Notes: generated by a model from the sequence alone, not told the origin. DNA of 64,000 bases from Thalassobacillus_A hwangdonensis (GCF_042675915.1 NZ_JBHTKL010000005.1:992001-1056000); one strand, 5' to 3'. Positions 50,513 to 58,507 are shown, counted from the first letter of the stretch. Translations and numbers: made by a program.

Positions 50513-51145
50513 GGGGACGTTACGGATTCGACAGGGGTAGGTCGAGCTCAGGTAGCGAGTCGAGGCGACGACTCGATAAACGTCATTTGCCTAAATATAA
50601 CTGGCGAATCTAACGATAACCTAGCTCTAGCAGCGTAAGCTGACTTGAGCTGATCCTTCCTGGCATTGTCCGTGTGCCAGATCGAAGGGTCTCAAACTTA
50701 AGCGGACTACGCGTTTCTCCACCGCCTGAGGAGAAACGAAGAGACTAATCAGGCTAGCTCCTGGTAAGCCTGTTGGTAGGCTGAACAGGTAGCGAATGAC
50801 AATATACCAACTACGCTCGTAGAAGCCTGAGTGCCGATATCTCTGGACGTGGGTTCGATTAGTGAATAGTCGCCTTATGTGGCAACACATAAGTGATAAT
50901 CTGGCTTTATCGGTGAAACCTAAGTCACATTAAGTGATAAGGCAATGCCGAGCGGTATGTGGAGAGATCCAACAGCCGTGTATCGACTTATAGGCTGCCC
51001 ATTGTGGTAGTACTAGGATGTGAACTGCTTCCTTGAAGAGGAAAATATAGAGTTCGCATAAGACGCCAGAGGACCTTTGAAAGGTTCAAGATATAGTCAG
51101 TGCCATGTCGAAAGCATGGAACAGCACGTCCCACCGTCTCCACCA
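50513..51145 (+). ncRNA. ssrA: Transfer-messenger RNA (tmRNA), interrupted by an intron
   Basis: tmRNA that rescues stalled ribosomes together with SmpB. The 5' end GGGGACGTTACGGATTCGAC and the 3' end CGTCTCCACCA (51135-51145) pair to form the acceptor stem (GGGGACG/CGTCTCC), with CCA encoded. The tag frame (50603-50638) reads GGC GAA TCT AAC GAT AAC CTA GCT CTA GCA GCG TAA, giving the tag (A)GESNDNLALAA with the usual LALAA degron end. The T-arm is broken: GTGGGTTCGAT stops at 50859 and continues as TCCCAC at 51129. Without the 269-base insert the RNA is 364 nt, a normal size. Confidence 0.96.
50860..51128 (+). other. Group I intron in the tmRNA T-loop
   Basis: Insert of 269 nt. The exon base before it is U and the last intron base is G, as for group I introns. 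P1: exon CGAU pairs with GUCG at about 50869-50872, giving the U-G splice-site pair. P2: CTTATGTG/CACATAAG with a GCAA loop (50874-50893). P3: TCTGGC (50900-50905) with GCCAGA (51065-51070). A GGCAATGCCGAGC stretch resembles the Q element; AAGATATAGTC (51088-51098) is the classic S element. P8 ACCTT/AAGGT and P9 CCATG/CATGG are present. No endonuclease frame. Confidence 0.88.
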
Positions 51146-51168
51146 ATACATACTATTGGTGGTTTTTT
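51140..51168 (+). terminator. Terminator of ssrA
   Basis: CCACCAAT pairs with ATTGGTGG, followed by TTTTTT. The left arm includes the CCA end of the tmRNA, so maturation must trim from within the hairpin. Confidence 0.85.
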
Positions 51169-51186
51169 ATTTGGGTAATTTTACTT

Positions 51187-51226
51187 AAAGCATAAACTTT
51201 CCACTTCGGAAGCTTATGCTTTTTTG
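51187..51226 (+). terminator. Second terminator after ssrA
   Basis: AAAGCATAA pairs with TTATGCTTT with an inner TTCC/GGAA helix, followed by TTTTGTTTTT. Confidence 0.7.
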
Positions 51227-51373
51227 TTTTTGAATAATAATTTGAAATTTTGGTTTGCTATGATGTTGGTAATCATTTTTTAAATTGATACTCTAAAAAA
51301 TGGGATTTAATTTACTTTAATACGTTATATAAAATGTAAAGGCTTTTACAAAAAATTGAAGGGAATATTTTGG

Positions 51374-51940
51374 ATGAAGTCAAATAAAGAGAATTTTATT
51401 AAGCGTCTCCAATCGGGGAAGGAAGATGCATTAGATTATATTGTTGATCAATACCTGTCTTTGGTGCAAGTTGTTATTTCTAAGGTACTGTCTCCACTGA
51501 ATCGTGAAGGAATTATCGAAGAGTGTGTTAATGATGTTTTTCTTTCCGTATGGGAGAATGCTAAGAAGTTCAAAGGGGACAGGGACAACTTCAAGAGTTG
51601 GTTATGTTCGATTGCGAGATACAAAGCTATAGATTATTACCGAAAAACAGTGAAAAACTTTGAAATTACAGTCGATCAGTTGGAAAAATCAAATGAAAAA
51701 TCTTTAGAAGATGAAATAATCCAATTAGAGAACAAAAAAGAATTATTGATTTTAATTAGAGGAATGAAACCTGTTGATCAAAAGATTTTCATAATGAAAT
51801 ATTTCCTTGGCTACTCAACAGATGAAATTGCTGCAAAGCTTTCTATGACTAAAGGAAGTATTGGAAACCGATTGTACAGAGGGAAAAGAGAGCTATCAAA
51901 AAGAATTGAAAATCTGAATATTGGAGGTAGTTTGATTTGA
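51374..51940 (+). CDS. ECF-type sigma factor
   Basis: A sigma-70 family protein of 188 residues with only regions 2 and 4: region 2 (EECVNDVFLSVWENAKKFKG, then WLCSIARYKAIDYYRK) and region 4 helix-turn-helix (YSTDEIAAKLSMTKGSIGNR). It would direct RNA polymerase to a small regulon when released by the protein coded next. ATG 51374 is preferred; TTG 51356 in the same frame is possible. The gene is visibly more AT-rich than its neighbours, which suggests transfer. Confidence 0.85.
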   Translation: MKSNKENFIKRLQSGKEDALDYIVDQYLSLVQVVISKVLSPLNREGIIEECVNDVFLSVWENAKKFKGDRDNFKSWLCSIARYKAIDYYRKTVKNFEITVDQLEKSNEKSLEDEIIQLENKKELLILIRGMKPVDQKIFIMKYFLGYSTDEIAAKLSMTKGSIGNRLYRGKRELSKRIENLNIGGSLI

Positions 51941-53034
51941 AAGATAAAGGTATTTATGATCTTTTAAATGATATAGAGATTGATGTAACAGAGTATGAAG
52001 ATTCAAATGTTAGTGAACTTGAGAAAAGGAAAGTAAAGATGCGACTAAGAAAAGAAGTGAAAGCTAAAAAGAAAAGGGGATGGAGAAATAAATTAGCTGC
52101 TGCCTCAATTGCTTTTGCCTTACTTTCTTCAACTATGGTTGGGGTTTCTTATACCTCTTATGCTGATGATATCCCTTTTCTTGGGAGTATATTTAAACAC
52201 TTTAATAATCAGGGGCTTTATGATCATCATGAAGAAAACTCCACTGTATTAGAATTAGAGGAAAAATATAATGGTTTGATTATGACTGTGAATGAAGCGG
52301 TATTTGCTGGTGACACAGTCTTTATTACATTCACACTTGAGAGTGAACATGATTTAGGAGAAAGTCCTACTTTAAACACCATACCTGATTTATCAATAAA
52401 CAACGAAAAAGTTGCTCTTAATGGAGATGAAAAAATAACTAGGGTTGAAGACAATAAATATGTTGGAATGGTGACGTTGAATAATAGTTTGAGAATCAAA
52501 ACGAATGAGGTTCATGTTGAATGGGATGTAGGGAATGTCCAACCTGATGGAAATAAAGAGGCGATAAATGGAGATTGGTATTTTGAATTTGATTTAGAAA
52601 GAATAGATAGTGGTAAAGTAGTTATTGATAAACAGAATGTGTCAGATGATGTCCGGGTAAATTTAAAGGACATGGAGCTTACTCCGATATCTTTTGTTAT
52701 TAACTATTCAAATGAAGTAACCGACGAAGTCAGATCAAATTGGGACTTTACCTTTATTGAACTTGAAGTACAAGACGACTTAGGAAATGAGTATAAAAAT
52801 ATGCAGCTTTTTGGTAATGGATTAGATTTCTATGATCGCAACTGGACAGCTACTTTTGAAAGGATTGATTCAGAAGCGAAATCCTTAACCATTACTCCTA
52901 TAGTTCAACTCTCAGATAATGATGAAGTTCAGTATGATAATGAAGGTAATATCATAAGTGAATCTCGTTCAAAGAACAGTAAATCAGAGGAAGAGAAGTA
53001 TAAATTAGATTCAATTGAAGTGAATATACAATAA
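51937..53034 (+). CDS. Membrane anti-sigma-like protein, DUF4179 family
   Basis: A 365-residue single-pass membrane protein. A cytoplasmic head with many Lys/Arg (about 1-50), one helix (LAAASIAFALLSSTMVGVSY), then a 290-residue outer region with beta-rich DUF4179/DUF5643-type domains (MTVNEAVFAGDTVFITFTL; ITPIVQL near the end). Such proteins pair with ECF sigma factors and hold them at the membrane. TTG 51937 overlaps the sigma stop by four bases, with TTGGAGGTAG upstream, so the pair is translationally coupled. Confidence 0.8.
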   Translation: MKDKGIYDLLNDIEIDVTEYEDSNVSELEKRKVKMRLRKEVKAKKKRGWRNKLAAASIAFALLSSTMVGVSYTSYADDIPFLGSIFKHFNNQGLYDHHEENSTVLELEEKYNGLIMTVNEAVFAGDTVFITFTLESEHDLGESPTLNTIPDLSINNEKVALNGDEKITRVEDNKYVGMVTLNNSLRIKTNEVHVEWDVGNVQPDGNKEAINGDWYFEFDLERIDSGKVVIDKQNVSDDVRVNLKDMELTPISFVINYSNEVTDEVRSNWDFTFIELEVQDDLGNEYKNMQLFGNGLDFYDRNWTATFERIDSEAKSLTITPIVQLSDNDEVQYDNEGNIISESRSKNSKSEEEKYKLDSIEVNIQ

Positions 53035-53081
53035 AAGTACAGCTCCTTATAGCTAAAATATATTTAGAATAATTTTAATTA

Positions 53082-53128
53082 CTGTGAAAGTGGAAATTCG
53101 TATGATTTCTACTTTCACAGCTTTTTTG
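53082..53128 (+). terminator. Terminator after the sigma/anti-sigma pair
   Basis: CTGTGAAAG pairs with CTTTCACAG, with an inner GAAAT/ATTTC helix, then TTTTTT. Confidence 0.85.
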
Positions 53129-53194
53129 TGAATGAAATTCATTTGATGTAGTGATGAATATAACTAAACCTTCTACCTTCATCACTTTAATTTA

Positions 53195-53773
53195 TTAACG
53201 AGACACATAACGATTACCAGTCACCCAAAAGCGCCAAGGGTAATCCCGCGCTTCGCCAGAATTATCGATTCCTATTCGTTTCCCTTCTGAAATCCCATCA
53301 GGTGTGTAACCATACTCAATGTAAAGAGGAGAGCGATCGAGAGGGTGTCCGTAATCCTGCTGGGTAATTCCCATGGCTTTTGTGAGCTTACCTGGGCCAT
53401 TTGTCCAATCTCGTTGCTTTCTTCCTTTTCTCCGCTCCGCCATCAATTCCAATCCTTCGACAGGCTCGACGGCTCGAATCAAAATCGCTTCTGGTACGCC
53501 TTCTAATCCGCTGACCACATTGACCAGACAATGCGTATGCATGACATAGGTATAGGTGATCCCGGCTGGTCCGAACATTACCTCCGTCCGCTTTGTCCGC
53601 TTATTCTGATAGCTGTGAGCGGCTTGATCCATGGGGCCCATGTATGCTTCTGTTTCCACGATATATCCCGCAGCTGTTCCTTCAGGTGTTTCTTTTACTA
53701 ATTTGCAACCCAGCAGTTGTTTCGCCAGTTCCAATGTAGGCTGCTGGTAAAATGCATTCGACAGTTTTTCCAT
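53195..53773 (-). CDS. 3-methyladenine DNA glycosylase (AAG/Mpg family)
   Basis: Base-excision repair enzyme of 192 residues that removes alkylated purines. Family motifs: LAKQLLGCKLV, YIVETEAYMGPMDQAAHSY (catalytic Glu), MFGPAGITYTYVMHTHCLVN, AILIRAVEPVEG and the C-terminal GNSGEARDYPWRFW-like end (IDNSGEARDYPWRFW here). ATG 53773 has GAAGGA nine bases upstream; the in-frame ATG three codons earlier touches that site. Monocistronic. Confidence 0.93.
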   Translation of the reverse strand: MEKLSNAFYQQPTLELAKQLLGCKLVKETPEGTAAGYIVETEAYMGPMDQAAHSYQNKRTKRTEVMFGPAGITYTYVMHTHCLVNVVSGLEGVPEAILIRAVEPVEGLELMAERRKGRKQRDWTNGPGKLTKAMGITQQDYGHPLDRSPLYIEYGYTPDGISEGKRIGIDNSGEARDYPWRFWVTGNRYVSR

Positions 53774-53916
53774 TCCAATCATCCTTCAGACTGATCTATT
53801 CTATGCAAAGCTTACCCTATGCCTCAAGGATTAAACTGCATAAAACATGAAAATTGTTTGAATTTTTGCTAAAATTAATAAGTGTATGAAACAGGAAGAG
53901 GAGTTGAAACGTCGTT

Positions 53917-54675
53917 GTGCAGCTGTTGAATCTACAAGACAAACAAGCATTACTTGCATTATTGGAAAAGGATAAAAAGAATACGTTGCAGTTTTATGAG
54001 TATTTGCCATATCTGTCGAATGAAGATGATCGATTCGGGTTTTATGGGAGATATGTGAATGGAGAACTGGTCAGTGCGGTGTACTTCAGTCCGTTCAATA
54101 TGGGATTCACATTGGTGGATGATTGCTACCTTTCTGAAGTGAATGACTTGCTTGGAGTTCTGCCATCCATGTATATCTATGGGCCGAAAGAGTTATTGGA
54201 AAAGCTCGATCGTTTTCCTGGACGTCGACCGCATCCTTATATTTACGGATCGCTGCCGATTGAGGATGAGATGTTGGATCAGCCGACGAACGTGGAAAAA
54301 GCAAAAAAAGACGATATTCCGGCTATCCGTGAGTTTTATGATGGAAAAGATATCATGATCGAAGTACCGGAGTTGATTGAATCGATCGTTGAAAAAGGAA
54401 ACATTTTTATCGTGAAAGACGAAGATGAGATTGTGTCCGCAGCATTGTCTCATTCGGAAACGGATGAATACGCATTGATTGGCGGTGTGTACACGGAAGA
54501 AGGTTATGAGGGGAATGGGTACGCATATGAATGTGTCTCTGCCTTGACCCAGCACCTCCATGATCAGGACATTACCCCATATTTATTCTACGAAGCTCGC
54601 CTCGAGCATTTAGGGTATTTCTATAGTAAGTTTTCTTTTGAATTCGAATGTGATTACTTGATGTTATATGATTGA
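53917..54675 (+). CDS. GNAT family acetyltransferase
   Basis: A 252-residue protein with an N-terminal domain of unknown role (1-125) and a C-terminal GNAT half of FR47 type: DEYALIGGVYTEEGYEGNGY is the acetyl-CoA-binding strand-loop, followed by a helix and the LFYEARLEHLGYFYSKFSF segment. Substrate unknown. Start GTG 53917; GAGGAG is 13 bases upstream, slightly far, so a start nearby is possible. It ends at a shared terminator. Confidence 0.75.
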   Translation: MQLLNLQDKQALLALLEKDKKNTLQFYEYLPYLSNEDDRFGFYGRYVNGELVSAVYFSPFNMGFTLVDDCYLSEVNDLLGVLPSMYIYGPKELLEKLDRFPGRRPHPYIYGSLPIEDEMLDQPTNVEKAKKDDIPAIREFYDGKDIMIEVPELIESIVEKGNIFIVKDEDEIVSAALSHSETDEYALIGGVYTEEGYEGNGYAYECVSALTQHLHDQDITPYLFYEARLEHLGYFYSKFSFEFECDYLMLYD

Positions 54676-54676
54676 G

Positions 54677-54716
54677 AAAACCCCCAGCAGGTGCTCATAC
54701 GCTGCTGGGGGTTTTG
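54677..54716. terminator. Bidirectional terminator
   Basis: AAAACCCCCAGCAG pairs perfectly with CTGCTGGGGGTTTT between the convergent acetyltransferase and symporter genes. Confidence 0.9.
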
Positions 54717-54717
54717 A

Positions 54718-56151
54718 TTATACCGCTTCTTTTTGTCGTCTCTCTTCGTATTCATCATCTTCCCATGCTTCTGTATTTTCGATTCCCAGTTTCTTTGGAC
54801 AGAAAACGGGATCCTTTCCAGCTTTACGCTGCATTTCGTAATCCTTCAGCACTTTGAAAGCTACTTTTCCTAATAATCCGATAGCGATCAAGTTGATTAC
54901 TGTCATCAATGCCATGAACAAGTCGGCCATTTTCCAGACAAGGCTCAGACTGGAAACAGATCCGATCATGACGAACGCCATGGTCGCTATCCGGAAAATC
55001 AACAGAGCAGGTTTACTTTCTTTAATGAATTCAATGTTAGTTTCGCCATAGTAATAGGATCCGATAATTGAACTGAATGCGAACAACAGGATTGCAAGCG
55101 AGATGAAGATAGCTGCCCATCCTCCGATATGAGAATCCAGTGAGTTCTGGAGCAGTTCGATCCCTGAAACCTCACCAGTTCGGAAAACTGGTGCAAGCAG
55201 AATGATGAACGCTGTAGCAGAACAAACGAAGATCGTATCGACAAAAACTCCAAGTGATTGGATTAAACCTTGTTTTGCTGGATGTGACGTAGTGGAAGTA
55301 GCGGCTGCGTTCGGTGCACTACCCATACCAGCTTCATTAGAGAATAGTCCTCGTTTAACACCGTTCATGATAGCAGCACCGATAGCCCCGCCGAATGCCT
55401 GCTCAAATCCGAAGGCATGTCCGACAATGATTCCAATGATTGATGGCAATTCTCCAATATTAATGACCAGAACGATGAATGCAATCAAGAGGTAAAGTAC
55501 TGCCATGATCGGGACGATGACACTGGACAGATTGGCAATCCGGTGCACTCCTCCGAATATGACAAGCCCGGTAATCGCTGTGATGATCAAACCTACTACC
55601 CAACGATTCACTCCGAAAGCGTTTTCAAAAGCTAATGCAATTGTATTACTTTGAACTGAGTTGAAGATCAATCCGAATGTCACTGCAATCAATACAGCAA
55701 AGACAATTCCAAGCCAACGCTTTTTCAAGCCTTTTTCAATGTAATAAGCAGGTCCACCTCGGAATGCTTTGGAGTCCCTGATTTTATATACTTGTGCCAA
55801 TGTACTCTCGATGAATGCGGTAGCTCCACCAAGAAGTGCCACAATCCACATCCAAAAGACCGCTCCTGGTCCACCTAAAGTGATTGCCACAGCAACACCT
55901 GCAAGGTTACCAGTTCCGATTCTGGTTGCAGCTCCTACACAAAAGGATTTGAAAGGGGAGATGTTCTTTTGTCCATCTTTGAATTGAGGTTTTTCAGCCA
56001 ATACCCGTATCATCTCGCCGATGAATCGGAATTGTACGAAGCGTGATGCAATCGTGAAATAAATTCCTAAACCGAGGAGTCCGGCAATTAAAACATAACT
56101 CCATAAAATGTTGTTTGAAAAATCGACAATCGTCGTAATGAATTCCTCCAT
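54718..56151 (-). CDS. Alanine/glycine:cation symporter (AGCS family)
   Basis: Sodium-coupled amino-acid carrier of 477 residues with about ten membrane helices. The AGCS signatures are clear: GTGNLAGVAVAITLGGPGAV, WMWIVALLGGATAFIESTLA and RGLFSNEAGMGSAPNAAATS. It resembles AlsT of B. subtilis; the true substrate (Ala, Gly or Gln) cannot be told. The C-terminal tail is charged and cytoplasmic. A CodY-like box lies between its promoter and start. Confidence 0.9.
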   Translation of the reverse strand: MEEFITTIVDFSNNILWSYVLIAGLLGLGIYFTIASRFVQFRFIGEMIRVLAEKPQFKDGQKNISPFKSFCVGAATRIGTGNLAGVAVAITLGGPGAVFWMWIVALLGGATAFIESTLAQVYKIRDSKAFRGGPAYYIEKGLKKRWLGIVFAVLIAVTFGLIFNSVQSNTIALAFENAFGVNRWVVGLIITAITGLVIFGGVHRIANLSSVIVPIMAVLYLLIAFIVLVINIGELPSIIGIIVGHAFGFEQAFGGAIGAAIMNGVKRGLFSNEAGMGSAPNAAATSTTSHPAKQGLIQSLGVFVDTIFVCSATAFIILLAPVFRTGEVSGIELLQNSLDSHIGGWAAIFISLAILLFAFSSIIGSYYYGETNIEFIKESKPALLIFRIATMAFVMIGSVSSLSLVWKMADLFMALMTVINLIAIGLLGKVAFKVLKDYEMQRKAGKDPVFCPKKLGIENTEAWEDDEYEERRQKEAV

Positions 56152-56187
56152 GTTCCTAGTCGCCTCTCTCTTTTTTAGATTTTTTTA

Positions 56188-56243
56188 TTTTTTCTGAAAA
56201 TTACTCACATGTATTATTATACATAACGTCGACATTATTTCAA
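56188..56243 (-). promoter_or_regulatory. Symporter promoter with CodY-like box
   Basis: On the minus strand TTGAAA (56243-56238), 16 bases, TATAAT (56221-56216). TTTTTTCTGAAAATT (plus strand 56188-56202) matches the CodY consensus at 13 of 15 positions and lies just downstream of the predicted start of transcription, a roadblock position. Confidence 0.55.
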
Positions 56244-56385
56244 CATGTTTCGACAAAGTGTAACATCAATGAAAAAGACTACTAAGACTTGTTATCAAAG
56301 CGATTTTCTAAGTTATGACATAAAAATTACCAATTTCAATTCGTTATAAAAATGCATAAAAATACCAAATTATATAACTATTTAC

Positions 56386-56419
56386 AAAAAAGAACAGCTT
56401 CCCATGTGGAAAGCTGTTC
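56386..56419 (-). terminator. Terminator left from the HxlR-type gene
   Basis: Read on the minus strand, GAACAGCTT(TCC) pairs with (GGG)AAGCTGTTC and runs into CTTTTTTG. It follows the decayed regulator at 56446-56613. Confidence 0.75.
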
Positions 56420-56445
56420 GTCTGATTAGTAAGAACTTCATGCTT

Positions 56446-56613
56446 CTAATCGTCCGTGGTCTCTTTCTTACTCATAAAATCATAAGACGACCAGCAGCGA
56501 TTCATCAAGACCTCATTTTCCTCTGCGTACATGTCTCCCCATTTACACATTTCAAAAAGAGTGGGCTAAAGCCGCTTTCCCATTTCTGTTGTTTCATATT
56601 CAACACGTGGTGA
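56446..56613 (-). pseudogene. C-terminal remnant of an HxlR-family regulator
   Basis: The minus strand reads SPRVEYETTEMGKRL, then a TAG stop (56568-56566), then PTLFEMCKWGDMYAEENEV in the same frame. This is the conserved end of HxlR-type winged-helix regulators (PP-x-VEY-x-LTE-x-G ... MC-x-WG). The DNA-binding half is absent and the stop replaces the usual Lys, so the gene is dead. Confidence 0.75.
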
Positions 56614-56752
56614 CGATCTATTGCGGTTATTAGATGCCGGTAAAGTGTCTTCGATGTTGGAACATACGATAACGTTGGAAGAAGTTCCAAGTGCACTGGA
56701 AAAGCTGTCCCAAAGACATGTAAAAGGTAAAATCGTAGCAAAAATCAAATAA
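56612..56752 (+). pseudogene. C-terminal remnant of a zinc-type alcohol dehydrogenase/quinone oxidoreductase
   Basis: The plus strand reads DDLLRLLDAGKVSSMLEHTI, then TLEEVPSALEKLSQRHVKGK and IVAKIK, then two stops. This is the standard end of medium-chain dehydrogenases (the L-x-x-AGK-x-x-x-x-I-x-x-T-x-x-LEEV ... GH-x-x-GKIV pattern). About 85% of the gene is missing. It abuts the HxlR remnant head to head. Confidence 0.75.
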
Positions 56753-56763
56753 TAAAAGTAAAG

Positions 56764-56791
56764 GCGTCCTGAAAAACAGGACGTCTTTTTT
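56764..56791 (+). terminator. Terminator left from the oxidoreductase gene
   Basis: GCGTCCTG pairs with CAGGACGT around AAAAA and is followed by CTTTTTTT. Confidence 0.8.
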
Positions 56792-56856
56792 TATATGTGG
56801 AGGAATCTTTCTTCCATTTATCGAATTGTACTTGTCGGACTAAATTTTGGAGGTTG

Positions 56857-57561
56857 ATGACGATCATTTTTGATGTAGTACGTATTTTACATATCATTGG
56901 CGGGTTTACTGCCCTATTGACATTTTGGATACCGATTGTGACGAAAAAAGGTGGCAGTATTCATGTTAAAGCCGGATGGACCTATGTGTGGGGAATGATC
57001 ATCGTGGCGGCTTCTGCTTTCTACATGGGACTGTATCGGTTGGCAGACCCGAATAGCTCACAGGAATTGATTTCATTTTCACTGTTTTTGATTTTCATTG
57101 CGATACTCAGTTCTTCAACTGCGTATTATGGCATTAGGGTGCTTCGATTTAAAAAGAGGAACCGCCCGCACAGAAACCTAATGGATTTGAGTTTTCCTTT
57201 TCTTTTGCTTTCATCAGCGATTGGTATGAGTATGTATGGATCGATCCAGGACTTTCCATTGTTGATCTGGTTTCCGCTTGTTGGGGTTTTTCTTGCTGGA
57301 ACGCAACTGAATTACTGGCTACGCTCTACTAAGAGGAAGGTACACTGGTGGTTCGAGCATCTTGCAGGGATGCTGGGCTGTTCGATTGCAACGATCACTG
57401 CGTTCACTGTATTCGGTGCCCCTCGCTTGCTTCAAATCGAATCCGTAAGCATGCTGCTTTGGTTTCTGCCGACGATTGTTCTGACCCCGGTAATCATAGG
57501 GATGTCTATGTATTATGATCGCAAGTTCAATAAAAAGGGGAAGCGTGTAAAGACAGCCTGA
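56857..57561 (+). CDS. Multi-helix membrane protein, DUF2306-like
   Basis: A 234-residue protein with about seven membrane helices. Histidines inside or next to helices (ILHIIGGFTAL, GSIHVKAGWTYVWG, HWWFEHLAGMLG) recall heme- or quinone-binding membrane proteins and the DUF2306 group; this is an impression only. ATG 56857 sits just behind TTGGAGG, closer than usual. The next gene follows 27 bases after, so they likely form an operon. Confidence 0.6.
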   Translation: MTIIFDVVRILHIIGGFTALLTFWIPIVTKKGGSIHVKAGWTYVWGMIIVAASAFYMGLYRLADPNSSQELISFSLFLIFIAILSSSTAYYGIRVLRFKKRNRPHRNLMDLSFPFLLLSSAIGMSMYGSIQDFPLLIWFPLVGVFLAGTQLNYWLRSTKRKVHWWFEHLAGMLGCSIATITAFTVFGAPRLLQIESVSMLLWFLPTIVLTPVIIGMSMYYDRKFNKKGKRVKTA

Positions 57562-57588
57562 TTCCTAAGGATTGAAGGAGGGGAAAGC

Positions 57589-58206
57589 TTGAAAGGAAAG
57601 CGGGTTTATCGTGAGTTTTTTCTCCATAAGGATATAGCGGTCATGGCGCTGCTATGGCTTCTGCTGGTAAGTGTCGCAATCGTTTTTGCACTTCAATGGA
57701 GTTCTTTACTTTATTATGGATTAGGTATGGTGGTTTTCATGTTCAGTGAGTATTTCACCCACCGATTCATTTTTCACTTGAAATCACCCAAAAACCGATT
57801 TCTCCTGAAATTGATGAAGCGGCTGCATTACGACCATCATAAATATCCTAATGATTTCAACCTGTTATTCTTACCATTGTGGTACAGCATTCCCAGTCTG
57901 GTGTTATTGGTACTGATTTTCTTCTCCATTACAAATGATATGTTTTCAACAATTGCATACGCTGCTGGAGTCGTCATGATGCTGCTTACTTATGAATGGA
58001 AGCATTACGTAGCACATCGTCCTATCAAACCGCGTACGAAATTCGGAAGATGGGTGAAGCGGATGCATATCCTTCATCATTTCAAAAATGAAAATTACTG
58101 GTATGGGGTTTCTACTCCGTTCGTTGATGTGCTTTTCAGAACCTTGAAAGATGGGCGTGAGGTAGATACAAGTACGACAGTCAAAGATTTAGAAAACAGA
58201 CAGTGA
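57589..58206 (+). CDS. Fatty acid hydroxylase/sterol desaturase superfamily protein
   Basis: A 205-residue membrane protein with the diiron histidine clusters of this superfamily: HRFIFHL, HYDHHKYP, HYVAHR and HILHHF (the H-x3-4-H and H-x2-3-HH pattern). Two to four hydrophobic segments surround them. It probably hydroxylates a lipid or carotenoid; the substrate is unknown. TTG 57589 follows AAGGAGGGG. Confidence 0.85.
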   Translation: MKGKRVYREFFLHKDIAVMALLWLLLVSVAIVFALQWSSLLYYGLGMVVFMFSEYFTHRFIFHLKSPKNRFLLKLMKRLHYDHHKYPNDFNLLFLPLWYSIPSLVLLVLIFFSITNDMFSTIAYAAGVVMMLLTYEWKHYVAHRPIKPRTKFGRWVKRMHILHHFKNENYWYGVSTPFVDVLFRTLKDGREVDTSTTVKDLENRQ

Positions 58207-58305
58207 ATACTCATCCATCTCTTCTGAACAGATTCAGGTTACCATTATATCGCTCGTATAGGAGAGGGATTTAAGCTGAATCTAAACTAGAGGAGGTGAA
58301 GCGTA

Positions 58306-58464
58306 GTGGCATTGGATGTACTTTGTGAAGTTGTCAACTGTGTGTATAACCGTGAAGGTGAGAAATGTGGAGCTGACAAGATTTATGTAGTCAGTCACCA
58401 GGGTAAAAAAGCCCATAACAGTGAAGAAACGGACTGTAAGACCTTCAAACCAGGTGATATGTAA
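58306..58464 (+). CDS. Small cysteine protein, DUF1540
   Basis: A 52-residue protein with four cysteines in the DUF1540 layout: VLCEVVNCVYN, EKCGADKIYV and ETDCKTFKPG. Probably a small metal-binding module; role unknown. Start GTG 58306 with GAGGAGGTG nine bases upstream. It has its own terminator. Confidence 0.85.
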   Translation: MALDVLCEVVNCVYNREGEKCGADKIYVVSHQGKKAHNSEETDCKTFKPGDM

Positions 58465-58478
58465 TCCCCTCATTTAGA

Positions 58479-58507
58479 AGACCCTGGACAGATGTCCAGG
58501 GTTTATT
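58479..58507. terminator. Bidirectional terminator
   Basis: ACCCTGGACA pairs with TGTCCAGGGT around two bases, between DUF1540 and the opposing VOC gene. Confidence 0.75.

Noticed and set aside
50627..50890. 87-codon minus-strand frame across ssrA
   Set aside because: It is antisense to tmRNA and its intron; the region is explained by the RNA gene.
50860..51128. Insert as a homing-endonuclease gene, intein or insertion sequence
   Set aside because: It is too short, has no suitable reading frame and no terminal inverted repeats; RNA secondary-structure signals fit a group I intron instead.
50513..51145. Two-piece (permuted) tmRNA
   Set aside because: The order of acceptor 5' half, tag frame and 3' half is the normal one; only the T-loop is interrupted.
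53917..54675. Toxin-antitoxin assignment for the GNAT gene
   Set aside because: It is much larger than TA acetyltransferases and has no small antitoxin gene beside it.
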